This document shows, piece by piece, positions 51,751 through 59,290 of a stretch of DNA of 60,188 nucleotides (positions are counted from its first letter, which is position 1; each line of letters opens with the position of its first letter). Made by a program: the position numbers and the translations under genes. The notes below the pieces were generated by a model that was given only the letters and a program-made list of their open reading frames with translations, made no database searches and had not been told where the DNA came from. The stretch comes from Euryarchaeota archaeon Ods01. GTDB lineage: Archaea; Halobacteriota; Halobacteria; Halobacteriales; Halorutilaceae. The stretch covers positions 1 to 60,188 of the forward strand of contig JAQZCZ010000002.1 in assembly GCA_028751095.1 (NCBI GenBank), given 5' to 3'.

Positions 51751-51841
51751 AGAGGCAATTTTCGCGGCAGGGGCAAAAGTAACCGCTAAAACGGTGGTTG
51801 CCGGTTACACGAGTGTTGCCTCTGCCGTCCGTCTTAACACC
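51751..51841. promoter_or_regulatory. Divergent regulatory region of the sulfate operon with nested inverted repeats
   Basis: Perfect 8-bp arms AGAGGCAA (51751-51758) and TTGCCTCT (51816-51823) enclose 7-bp arms GTAACCG (51779-51785) and CGGTTAC (51802-51808). AGGGGCAA lies at 51769-51776. CTTAAC (51833-51838) is 26 bp before ATG 51862 and serves as the TATA box for a leaderless start. The arms lie upstream of that box, so they are DNA-level operators rather than leader RNA. Confidence 0.55.
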
Positions 51842-51861
51842 CCATGGAACATCTACGCGGT

Positions 51862-53511
51862 ATGGCAAGCAAGGTCGAGGAATGGAAGAACGAGAAAGAC
51901 CCTGTCGAAATAAAGGACGAGATACTCAACGAGTACTCCGAAGAAGGATTCGAGGCTATCGAAGGAAGCGAGGACGACAACTCCGACGAGTTCGAGCGCC
52001 TCAAATGGTACGGACTTTACCAGCACAACGACAAGTCGCCCGAGTACTTCATGCACCGCATCAAGATACCCAACGGTATCATGACCGCGGAGCAGGCGCG
52101 GCGTGTCGGCGAGGTAATCAAGGAGTATGCGGTTGGAGAGGAGGAGAACCCGCATTTCGGACGCACCTTCTGTGACTTCACTACGCGCCAGTGCATACAG
52201 ATACACTGGGTCGATATACGCGACATCAAGGATATCTGGGACGAATGGGAGGACGTAGGCTTACCGACGGGCGCGACCGGAGCCTGTGGAGATGTCTTCC
52301 GTAACATCGTCGGATGTCCGGTAGCCGGCGTTGACAAGAATGAGGTCACCGACGCCTCGGGACTCGTGGACGATGTCGCCGACTACTTCATGGAGAGCGA
52401 CGACTTCTCCAACCTGCCCCGTAAGTTCAAGGTCTCCATCACGGGCTGTAAGGAGGGATGCGGACAGGGCGAGATAAACGACCTCGGCTTCCATCCTGCA
52501 ACGAAAGAGATAGACGGCGAAACCGTTGAAGGCTTCACGCTGAAGGCTGGCGGCGGTCTCGGACGCGGCGGTATTATGGCGAAGGACGCCGACGTTTTTG
52601 TGACGCCGGACGAACTCCCTGAGTTCACCCGTGCCGCCGCCGCGGTGTTCCGTGACGAAGGAAACCGCGAACAGCGCGCGAGGGCACGGCTCCGTTACCT
52701 CGTGGAGGAGAAGGGCGTCGACTGGTACCGCGAAAAGGTCGCGGAAGAGGCAGATATAGAGGTCCGGCGCGGCGGAGAAGACTTCCGCGACGAGGCGAAC
52801 TACAACGCCGGAGCGCATTACTGCGACCACGTCGGGATACACGAACAGGACGACGGCGACTACTACGCGGGTCTTCAGGTTATTACGGGACGCCTCAAGG
52901 CAGACTGGCTCATCGAACTCGCCGACCTTGCCGAGGGGTACGGCGACGGCACCCTACGGCTGACACAGCGACAGAACGTCGTCATCACGGGTATAGACGA
53001 GGACGACCTCGACGAGTTCAGGAACGAGGACCTACTGAAACGTATTCCTGTCGACCCGTCTCCGTTCCGCCGCGGGGCTATCTCCTGCACGGGAACCGAG
53101 TTCTGTAGCCTTGCTCTCATAGAGACGAAGAACCGGATGGTAGACTGGGTCCAGCGCCTCGAAGATGAGGTCGATATCGACTCGCCCCTCCGCGTCCATC
53201 TCTCGGGATGCAACGCCTCGTGCGCACAGCCCCAGATAGCTGACATCGGCTTCCAAGGGAGCAAGACGCGTAAGGACGGCGAGATAGTCGAGGCTGTCAA
53301 CGTCGGAATCGGGGGCGGACTCGGACCCGACCCCGAGTTTATCGACTGGGTCGTCAAGGGCGTCGCTTGTGACGACGCGGTCGGACTCGTCGGCGATATT
53401 ATCCGTGAGTACAAGGAAGGAAGCGACGCCGACGAAACCTTCCGTGAGTACGTCCGACGAGTCGGAACGGACGAGGTGGCGGAACGCGCACAGGGGGCTG
53501 AGGCGGCATGA
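51862..53511 (+). CDS. Assimilatory sulfite reductase (siroheme, [4Fe-4S]; nitrite/sulfite reductase family)
   Basis: 549 residues from ATG 51862, which sits 26 bp after a TATA box; an ATG at 51844 is less likely. Two ferredoxin-like/NiR repeats. Siroheme-[4Fe-4S] ligands: C409 and C415 (CTGTEFC) with C450 and C454 (CNASC). Earlier, ACGDVFRNIVGCP and TGCKEGCGQGE occur in the first repeat. The family includes ferredoxin-nitrite reductase; the next genes (sat, cysH) make sulfite reductase far likelier. The six-electron reduction of sulfite to sulfide would use the ferredoxin at the operon end. Confidence 0.88.
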   Translation: MASKVEEWKNEKDPVEIKDEILNEYSEEGFEAIEGSEDDNSDEFERLKWYGLYQHNDKSPEYFMHRIKIPNGIMTAEQARRVGEVIKEYAVGEEENPHFGRTFCDFTTRQCIQIHWVDIRDIKDIWDEWEDVGLPTGATGACGDVFRNIVGCPVAGVDKNEVTDASGLVDDVADYFMESDDFSNLPRKFKVSITGCKEGCGQGEINDLGFHPATKEIDGETVEGFTLKAGGGLGRGGIMAKDADVFVTPDELPEFTRAAAAVFRDEGNREQRARARLRYLVEEKGVDWYREKVAEEADIEVRRGGEDFRDEANYNAGAHYCDHVGIHEQDDGDYYAGLQVITGRLKADWLIELADLAEGYGDGTLRLTQRQNVVITGIDEDDLDEFRNEDLLKRIPVDPSPFRRGAISCTGTEFCSLALIETKNRMVDWVQRLEDEVDIDSPLRVHLSGCNASCAQPQIADIGFQGSKTRKDGEIVEAVNVGIGGGLGPDPEFIDWVVKGVACDDAVGLVGDIIREYKEGSDADETFREYVRRVGTDEVAERAQGAEAA

Positions 53512-54665
53512 CGGCTGAACCACACGGCGGGACGCTCGTCGACGCAACCGCGTCCCGTCCCGACGAAGCCGACGACCTGCCGGCGCTGACGCTCACCGAC
53601 GACGAGTACATGGACCTTGAGATGCTCGGGACGGGCGCGTACTCGCCCCTTGACGGCTTTCTGACGCGCGCCGACTTCGACAACGTCCTCGAAGACGCCC
53701 GTCTCGACGACGGAACGCCGTGGAGCCTACCCGTCGTCTTCTCGACCGAGGGCGACGTTCCGAACCAGAAACACGCGCTCGTACACGACGGCGAGATTGT
53801 CGGCTCGGTTGATGTCGAAGAGACGTGGCTGTACGACGAGGACCGATGGGCGCGCGAGGTTCTCGGGACGACCGACGACGACCACCCTGGCGTTCGCCGT
53901 ATACGGTCTCTCGGCGAGACGCTTGTGGGTGGAACCGTCGAACTCTACGTTGAGTCCGAGGAGGCAGGATACGAACGCCGCTATACGCCGCGTGAGGCGC
54001 GCGCCGAGTTCGACGGAAACGGATGGCACTCCGTCGTCGGCTTCCAGACCCGCAACCCGCCGCACAGGGCGCACGAGCATCTTCAGAAATGCGCCCTCGA
54101 AACCGTCGATGGTCTCTTTGTCCATCCTCTCGTGGGTAGCACGAAGGAAGGCGATATGGACCCGGGCGTCCGTCTCCACGCCTACGACGCCCTTCTCGAC
54201 GAGTACTACGCCGACGACCGCGTGACCCTCGGAACCCTCAAAGCGCCTATGCGTTACGCCGGACCGCGCGAGGCGCTTTTCCACGCCCTTGTCCGCCAGA
54301 ACTACGGATGCACACATTTCATCGTCGGACGCGACCACGCGGGCGTAGGCGACTACTACGGAAGCTACGAGGCGCACGACTACCTGCGTGAGTTCGAGGA
54401 CGAACTCGGCGTTGAGCCGCTCTACTTCGAGTACGCCTTCTACTGCCACGCCTGCGACGGTATGGCGACTGCCAAGACGTGTTCCCACGACGACGAGGTC
54501 CGCGATAACCCGAGCGGAACCAAGATACGCCGTGCAGGAAGACGCGGCGAAAACGTCTCGGAGAAGCTCGTCAGACCCGAGGTATGGGACGTAATACGCG
54601 ACGAACTCCGCGGCGAATCGGCGGGCTCCGAGAAGACCGCAAGCTTGCGAACGGGGGGTTCGTAG
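53508..54665 (+). CDS. sat: Sulfate adenylyltransferase (ATP sulfurylase)
   Basis: Activates sulfate to APS. 385 residues of the homo-oligomeric Sat type. QTRNPPHRAHEHLQK gives the HxxH-like nucleotide motif, GRDHAGVGDYYG the second motif, and LGTGAYSPLDGF the N-terminal one. No fused APS kinase domain. Overlaps the reductase stop by 4 bp and cysH by one base. Confidence 0.95.
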   Translation: MTAEPHGGTLVDATASRPDEADDLPALTLTDDEYMDLEMLGTGAYSPLDGFLTRADFDNVLEDARLDDGTPWSLPVVFSTEGDVPNQKHALVHDGEIVGSVDVEETWLYDEDRWAREVLGTTDDDHPGVRRIRSLGETLVGGTVELYVESEEAGYERRYTPREARAEFDGNGWHSVVGFQTRNPPHRAHEHLQKCALETVDGLFVHPLVGSTKEGDMDPGVRLHAYDALLDEYYADDRVTLGTLKAPMRYAGPREALFHALVRQNYGCTHFIVGRDHAGVGDYYGSYEAHDYLREFEDELGVEPLYFEYAFYCHACDGMATAKTCSHDDEVRDNPSGTKIRRAGRRGENVSEKLVRPEVWDVIRDELRGESAGSEKTASLRTGGS

Positions 54666-55345
54666 TGACGGAGCTTCCGAACGCCGAGTACGAGCAACTT
54701 GACGCCCGCGGACGACTCGAACGCGCGCTCGACGAGTACGACGATACCGTCGTCGCGTCGTCCTTCGGTCTGGAGGACGTGGCGATACTAGATATCGTCT
54801 ACGACCGTATCGGTGCGCGCCCGCCGGTCGTCTTTCTCGACACCCTCCACCATTTCGACGAAACCCTCGAACTCGTCGACCGTTTCGAGGACGAGTACCA
54901 CCTCGACCTCCGTGTATACAAGCCCGACGGCGCCGAGACGCGCGAAGAGTTCGAGGAGGAGTACGGCGAACGTCTCTGGGACCGCGACGTCGAACGGTAC
55001 CACGAACTCACCAAGCTGAGACAGATAGACGAGGCGCTCGAAGGACGTGACGCGTGGGTAACGGGTATACGGCGCGAACAGGCGGAGACGCGTGCCGACG
55101 CCGACGCGGTCGAATGGGACGGGGCGCACGGACTCGTCAAGGTCAATCCTCTCGTAGACTGGACGCGCGACGATGTCCGCGACTACATCGAGGAGAACGA
55201 CGTTCCGTACAACCCGCTCCACGACCGCGGCTATCCGTCGATAGGCGACAAACCTCTCACCGAACCCGCCGAAGGCGACGACGAGCGCGCCGGACGGTGG
55301 AGCGACAGCGACAAGACCGAATGCGGACTCCACTCGGAGGAATAA
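54665..55345 (+). CDS. cysH: Phosphoadenosine/adenosine phosphosulfate reductase, Fe-S-less
   Basis: 226 residues from GTG at 54665, overlapping the sat stop. VVASSFGLEDVAI, VVFLDTLHHF, DAWVTGIRREQAETRA and the C-terminal catalytic Cys220 in KTECGLH are diagnostic. The [4Fe-4S] cysteines of APS reductases are absent: the CC position reads YH, and SIGCxPCT reads SIGDKPLT; Cys220 is the only Cys. By family rule that points to PAPS as substrate, yet no APS kinase is in this cluster. Reduces the activated sulfate to sulfite using a thiol donor. Confidence 0.9.
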   Translation: MTELPNAEYEQLDARGRLERALDEYDDTVVASSFGLEDVAILDIVYDRIGARPPVVFLDTLHHFDETLELVDRFEDEYHLDLRVYKPDGAETREEFEEEYGERLWDRDVERYHELTKLRQIDEALEGRDAWVTGIRREQAETRADADAVEWDGAHGLVKVNPLVDWTRDDVRDYIEENDVPYNPLHDRGYPSIGDKPLTEPAEGDDERAGRWSDSDKTECGLHSEE

Positions 55346-55347
55346 GT

Positions 55348-56937
55348 ATGGAAACGCTTCTCCTACTCGGACACGGTTCCCACCTCAACCCGGGGTCGAG
55401 CGAACCGGTTCACGAACACGCCCGCCGTATACGCCGCCGAGGTGCCTTCGGTGAGGTAGCCGTTGCATTCTGGAAGGAGGAGCCTTCTTTCCGAGAAGTT
55501 CTTCGGACAGTAGACGGCGACCGTGTCTACGCAGTCCCGTTCTTCATGGCTAACGGCTACTTTGTTGACGAGGTCATCCCCCGTGAACTCCGGCTTCCCG
55601 TCGACCGCGTTACCTACACTCCTCCCGTCGGGACCCATCCTTCGATGACCGACGTTATCGTCGAACGTGCTCTGTCGTCGGTCGACGGAGGCGACGGAAC
55701 AGCACTCGCCGTCGTAGGACACGGAACGGAGCGCAACCCGAACAGCGCCGCCTCCGCCCGCGAACACGTCTGTAGGATACGCCGTCGAGGCGTCTTCGAC
55801 GAAGTCAGCGCTGTCTTCATGGACGAGCCGCCGTACGTCGACGACGTTACCCAAGACTTCGAATCCGACGAGGTCGTCGTCGTACCTTTCTTCGCGTCCG
55901 ACGGCTACCACACGCAGGAGGATATACCCGAGGACATCGGTATCGGCGAAGCCGGCGGCGACTCAGACGCCGTCTCCGCTACCGTTGACGGAAAACGTAT
56001 CTCGTACACCGGTGCTGTCGGAACCGACCCCTCCGTCGCCGATGTCGTCGTTGAGCGCGCCTCCGAGGCAGACGAGGAGGCTGGTGACGGTGATGCCACC
56101 TCCTCGTATTCCGACACCGGTGTCCGAAGGGAGGCGGAGAAGGCTTTCATCGAGAAGGTAGGAGAGGGAGAGGCGTTGGAGTGGGGACAGCTCTTGATTA
56201 CGAGGGCTGACGACGGTTACTGCGTCCGCCACGTCGACGACTCAGAGGTCTCTACCTCAGAACTCGTCAGCTACGAAGAGCCTCGGGAAGCCGAAGGAGT
56301 ATCGAGGTACGACGACGACGGCGAGTACAGGCCTACCAAGAGCGAGACGACCCTGCCGACGGGCTGGATATTCGAATCCATCGACACCGACGCACTTGTC
56401 GAGGTCGTACGTCGTTTCTATCCCGCGAGTATCGAGAACAGCTACCTTGATGAAGGGGACGAACTCGACGTTACAGACTGGGATGAAACGGCTGAGCGAC
56501 AGACCGGAATATACGCCGAAGTCGACAGCCTCGACGACGACGCCGTCCGGCGCGCAACCCACGCCCTCTGCGCGAACGGATGCGCCAAACGCCGAGAGTG
56601 GAAGGTGGCTGATGACGAAGAGCCTTCTAACAACGGCGACTTCCCGTGTCGTGAACCTTGCTCCCTGTTCGTCGCCGGAGCCCGTGAGTTCCTGTCTCAG
56701 GAAGAGAAAGACGCGACGGTCGAGGTATCCAAGGAAGACGCCGAGGCTCTCCTCGCTGCCTTGGACGGACTGCCTCAGGAAGGCGGAGAGGAGACGGTCG
56801 AACTGTCGGTTGGCGACGCCGAAGCCCTCCTTGATGCACTAGACGAAGACGAACCCCGTCGTGGTGCCCTCGGAGAAGAAGCCAACGAGTACAGGCGTCG
56901 CTACACGGCGTCCAAGCTAAAGGAGGTGGTCTGGTGA
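55348..56937 (+). CDS. CbiX-type sirohydrochlorin chelatase fused to DR2241-like Fe-S domain
   Basis: 529 residues. Two CbiX repeats: METLLLLGHGSHLNPGS and ALAVVGHGTERNPNSA give the chelatase motif H-G-(S/T), each followed by VVVVPFF-type strands, together residues 1-240. From about 260 on, a second part resembles DR2241 family proteins with cysteine pairs CANGCAKRREW and FPCREPCSLF that could hold a [4Fe-4S] cluster. Likely inserts Fe2+ into sirohydrochlorin for siroheme. Two near-repeated motifs (VEVSKEDAEALLAALD / VELSVGDAEALLDALD) lie near the C-terminus. Starts 2 bp after cysH. Confidence 0.85.
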   Translation: METLLLLGHGSHLNPGSSEPVHEHARRIRRRGAFGEVAVAFWKEEPSFREVLRTVDGDRVYAVPFFMANGYFVDEVIPRELRLPVDRVTYTPPVGTHPSMTDVIVERALSSVDGGDGTALAVVGHGTERNPNSAASAREHVCRIRRRGVFDEVSAVFMDEPPYVDDVTQDFESDEVVVVPFFASDGYHTQEDIPEDIGIGEAGGDSDAVSATVDGKRISYTGAVGTDPSVADVVVERASEADEEAGDGDATSSYSDTGVRREAEKAFIEKVGEGEALEWGQLLITRADDGYCVRHVDDSEVSTSELVSYEEPREAEGVSRYDDDGEYRPTKSETTLPTGWIFESIDTDALVEVVRRFYPASIENSYLDEGDELDVTDWDETAERQTGIYAEVDSLDDDAVRRATHALCANGCAKRREWKVADDEEPSNNGDFPCREPCSLFVAGAREFLSQEEKDATVEVSKEDAEALLAALDGLPQEGGEETVELSVGDAEALLDALDEDEPRRGALGEEANEYRRRYTASKLKEVVW

Positions 56938-57764
56938 CCTCCGGAAAGGTCTATCTCGTCGGCGCGGGACCAGGGGACCCCGAGTTAATGACACTCAAGG
57001 CGCGCCGTGTGACAGACTCCGCCGACCTCGTTCTACACGACTCGCTCGTCGGCTCCGGCGTCGTCGAGGCTATTCCCGACGGGGTCCGTACCGAGAACGT
57101 CGGAAAGGACCCCCATGGCGACAGGACGCCGCAGGAAGAGATAAACCGTCGGATGGTTGAGGCGGCGAGGCGAGGCGAGGTTGTCACCCGTCTCAAATGT
57201 GGGGACCCCAACGTCTTCGGACGGGGTGGCGAAGAAGCCGAGGTTCTGGCGTCCCACGGTGTCGAGTTTGAGGTCGTTCCCGGCGTTACAAGTGCGGTTG
57301 CCGCGCCAGGTGTCGAGGGTATTCCGCCTACACACCGCGACCACGCGTCGAGCCTGACCGTCGTGACGGGACACGAAGACCCGACTAAGGACGAGAGCGC
57401 GTTGGACTGGGACGCGCTGGCGTCTAACGTCGAGGCTGGCGGCACGCTTGTGATACTGATGGGCGTCCGCCGTCTCCCCGACAACGTCGCCGCGCTACGC
57501 AGAAACGGCGTCCCCTCCGACACTCCTGCGGCGATGGTCGAACGCGCCACCCTCGGCGACTCCGCCGCGGTAACCGCGCCCCTCGACGGCATAGTCGGCG
57601 AGGCGCGTGCCGCCGAAATAGAGACGCCAGCCGTAACCGTCGTGGGCGACACCGTCGGTGTCCGTGACGAGGTTGTCGGTTCCATCGCGGCGTCGGGCGT
57701 CTCGGAGGTCGTCCGCGACTCGGACGGCGAACCTCGGACACAGGAGGTCGTTAGCGGTGACTGA
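56934..57764 (+). CDS. cobA: Uroporphyrinogen-III C-methyltransferase (SUMT)
   Basis: Methylates uroporphyrinogen III twice to precorrin-2, the siroheme/cobalamin branch point. 276 residues. VYLVGAGPGDPELMTLKA and VVTRLKCGDPNVFGRGGEE and VVPGVTSAVAAP are hallmark tetrapyrrole-methylase motifs. GTG start with AGGAGGTGGT just upstream, overlapping the previous stop. Confidence 0.95.
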   Translation: MTSGKVYLVGAGPGDPELMTLKARRVTDSADLVLHDSLVGSGVVEAIPDGVRTENVGKDPHGDRTPQEEINRRMVEAARRGEVVTRLKCGDPNVFGRGGEEAEVLASHGVEFEVVPGVTSAVAAPGVEGIPPTHRDHASSLTVVTGHEDPTKDESALDWDALASNVEAGGTLVILMGVRRLPDNVAALRRNGVPSDTPAAMVERATLGDSAAVTAPLDGIVGEARAAEIETPAVTVVGDTVGVRDEVVGSIAASGVSEVVRDSDGEPRTQEVVSGD

Positions 57765-58788
57765 GCTACGTGACCTGATGAGCCAAGTCGGCTCCGGTCC
57801 CAAGTCAGCCGACGACATGACCTACGAACAAGCCCGCGAAGCGGCGCGTAGCATCCTCGACGGGGAGCCAGCGCCGGCGACCGTCGGTGCGTTCTTCGTC
57901 GCCAACCGTTGGAAACACAACACGCCGGAGGAACTCGCCGCGTACACCGACGAAGCCTCGTCGCGTGTCGAGTACGCCGTTCCCGACGCTGACCCCGTCG
58001 ACTGCGGCGCTAACTACGACGGGAAAGAACGTACGGCGCTTCTTGGGGTCGCCGCCGGTATCGCCGCCGCGGCGGCAGGAACCCCCGTCGTCGCTCACTC
58101 CGCAGACCGTGTTCCGACTGCTATGGGCTGTTCCTACAGACACGTCTTAGACGAACTCGGAGTCCACACCGACCTCGCTCCGGAGAAAAGCGCCGAACTC
58201 GTCGACGAGACCGGCTTCGGATTCTACTACCAGCCCCGTTTCGCTCCCGACCTCGCGGACCTTTCCGATGTGCGCGAGGAGACCGGCGTCCGTTCGTTCT
58301 TCAACACGGTCGAAACACTCGTGAATCCGGCTGACGCCGACGTACATCTCGGCTCGTTCTACCACCTCGCCTTCGCCGAACGCGTCTGCGAGACATTCGC
58401 CGAGTCGCGCCGACATGAACCCGACCGAGTCGTCATGTTTCAGGGACTCGAAGGGTACGACGATATCCGCCCGGGATACACCAAGGTCGCTGACTGGGAC
58501 GGGGGACTCAACGACTACGAGATACAGACCGCCGACTACGGAATGGAGTTCGAGCGTGAAGACCTCCGTGTCGAAGACGTACCGTGCGACTCGGCACGTA
58601 TCACTGAAGAGGTTCTCGCGGGCGAACGCGACGGTGTCTTTGCCGACGCGGTCGCTCTCAACGCGGCGTTCCGTGTCTACGCCCGCGGGGACGCCGAAAC
58701 CTTAGACTCCGCCCTCGACGACGCCAGACAGGTCCTCCGCGATGGAAAGGCAGAGGAGACGTTAGACGCCGTCAGGAGGTTAGCATGA
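57757..58788 (+). CDS. Glycosyltransferase family 3 protein (TrpD-like/TrpD2)
   Basis: 343 residues from GTG at 57757, preceded by AGGAGGT and overlapping cobA. MTYEQAREAARSILDGE, GAFFVANRWK, DCGANYDGKERTA, HSADRVPTAMGCSYRHVLDELGV and TVETLVNPADA follow the anthranilate phosphoribosyltransferase fold, but the KHGNR-type anthranilate/PRPP residues are altered (HSADRVP). It is probably not tryptophan synthesis; YbiB/TrpD2 proteins bind nucleic acid or are uncharacterised. Position between cobA and a ferredoxin suggests a role tied to siroheme or sulfite reduction. Confidence 0.8.
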   Translation: MTELRDLMSQVGSGPKSADDMTYEQAREAARSILDGEPAPATVGAFFVANRWKHNTPEELAAYTDEASSRVEYAVPDADPVDCGANYDGKERTALLGVAAGIAAAAAGTPVVAHSADRVPTAMGCSYRHVLDELGVHTDLAPEKSAELVDETGFGFYYQPRFAPDLADLSDVREETGVRSFFNTVETLVNPADADVHLGSFYHLAFAERVCETFAESRRHEPDRVVMFQGLEGYDDIRPGYTKVADWDGGLNDYEIQTADYGMEFEREDLRVEDVPCDSARITEEVLAGERDGVFADAVALNAAFRVYARGDAETLDSALDDARQVLRDGKAEETLDAVRRLA

Positions 58789-59045
58789 CAGCGCCCGATG
58801 TCGAAGATAAGCCGTACAAGATAATCTTCGACGGCAAGGGATGTATCGGCTCAGGAAAATGCGCCGAGGTATCCGATAACTGGGAGATGAGCCTCCAGAC
58901 CGGACTCGCCCGCGCAAAGTCGAACTACGTCGACGAGGACCAGCTTGACGACGAACTCGAAGCCGTCCGTGTATGTCCGGCACGGAACGGCGACGGCGTT
59001 ATAACCGTAATCGACCGCAGGACGGGCGACGAAGTAGAGCCTTAG
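58785..59045 (+). CDS. Ferredoxin, probable single [3Fe-4S] or [4Fe-4S] cluster
   Basis: 86 residues. GKGCIGSGKCAEV (C20, C26) and VRVCPA (C64) give C-x5-C and CP, the three-cysteine pattern of mononuclear [3Fe-4S] ferredoxins. Overlaps the TrpD-like gene by 4 bp, making it the last gene of the sulfate operon. Probable electron donor to sulfite reductase. Confidence 0.85.
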   Translation: MTAPDVEDKPYKIIFDGKGCIGSGKCAEVSDNWEMSLQTGLARAKSNYVDEDQLDDELEAVRVCPARNGDGVITVIDRRTGDEVEP

Positions 59046-59052
59046 TCTACAT

Positions 59053-59178
59053 CTATCCGACTTCCCAGTACCTCACGCCGTCGTAGACTATACCACAGTC
59101 GCCACATTTTCTGCTCACACGTCCGCCGATAGACTGTTCACGTTGCGCCTTTCCACATTTAGGGCAGTTTCTCTGCAT
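59053..59178 (-). CDS. 41-residue zinc-ribbon mini-protein
   Basis: Two zinc knuckles, CPKCG and CGDCG, spaced 18 residues, fill most of the protein; two CPxCG-type motifs are typical of haloarchaeal zinc-finger micro-proteins. Start at 59178 is supported by a TATA-like ATTCATATG (59201-59209) 26 bp upstream, whereas the longer ORF (from 59310) runs through promoter sequence. Function unknown; such small proteins in Haloferax affect stress and biofilm phenotypes. Confidence 0.7.
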   Translation of the reverse strand: MQRNCPKCGKAQREQSIGGRVSRKCGDCGIVYDGVRYWEVG

Positions 59179-59219
59179 ACTTCGGGGTTCAGGTCCGGTA
59201 CATATGAATCTGGTCCTGT

Positions 59220-59239
59220 TTTTCTCATCTCTGAGAAAA
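59220..59239. promoter_or_regulatory. 20-bp interrupted palindrome between divergent promoters
   Basis: TTTTCTCA and TGAGAAAA, perfect 8-bp arms, flank TCTC. It lies about 11 bp upstream of the zinc-ribbon TATA box and 22 bp upstream of the P5C dehydrogenase TATA box, so one bound regulator could control both. Confidence 0.6.
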
Positions 59240-59260
59240 GATGTTCGCACCGACAGTACG

Positions 59261-59267
59261 TATATCC
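59261..59267 (+). promoter_or_regulatory. TATA box of the P5C dehydrogenase gene
   Basis: TATATCC centred 27 bp before ATG 59291; leaderless transcript expected. Confidence 0.65.
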
Positions 59268-59290
59268 GTGTGGGTTCCGTTACCGTCTGT

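Noticed and set aside
55054-55347. N-terminal extension of the CbiX-like protein
   Set aside because: It is an out-of-frame reading of cysH; the CbiX signature begins exactly at 55348.
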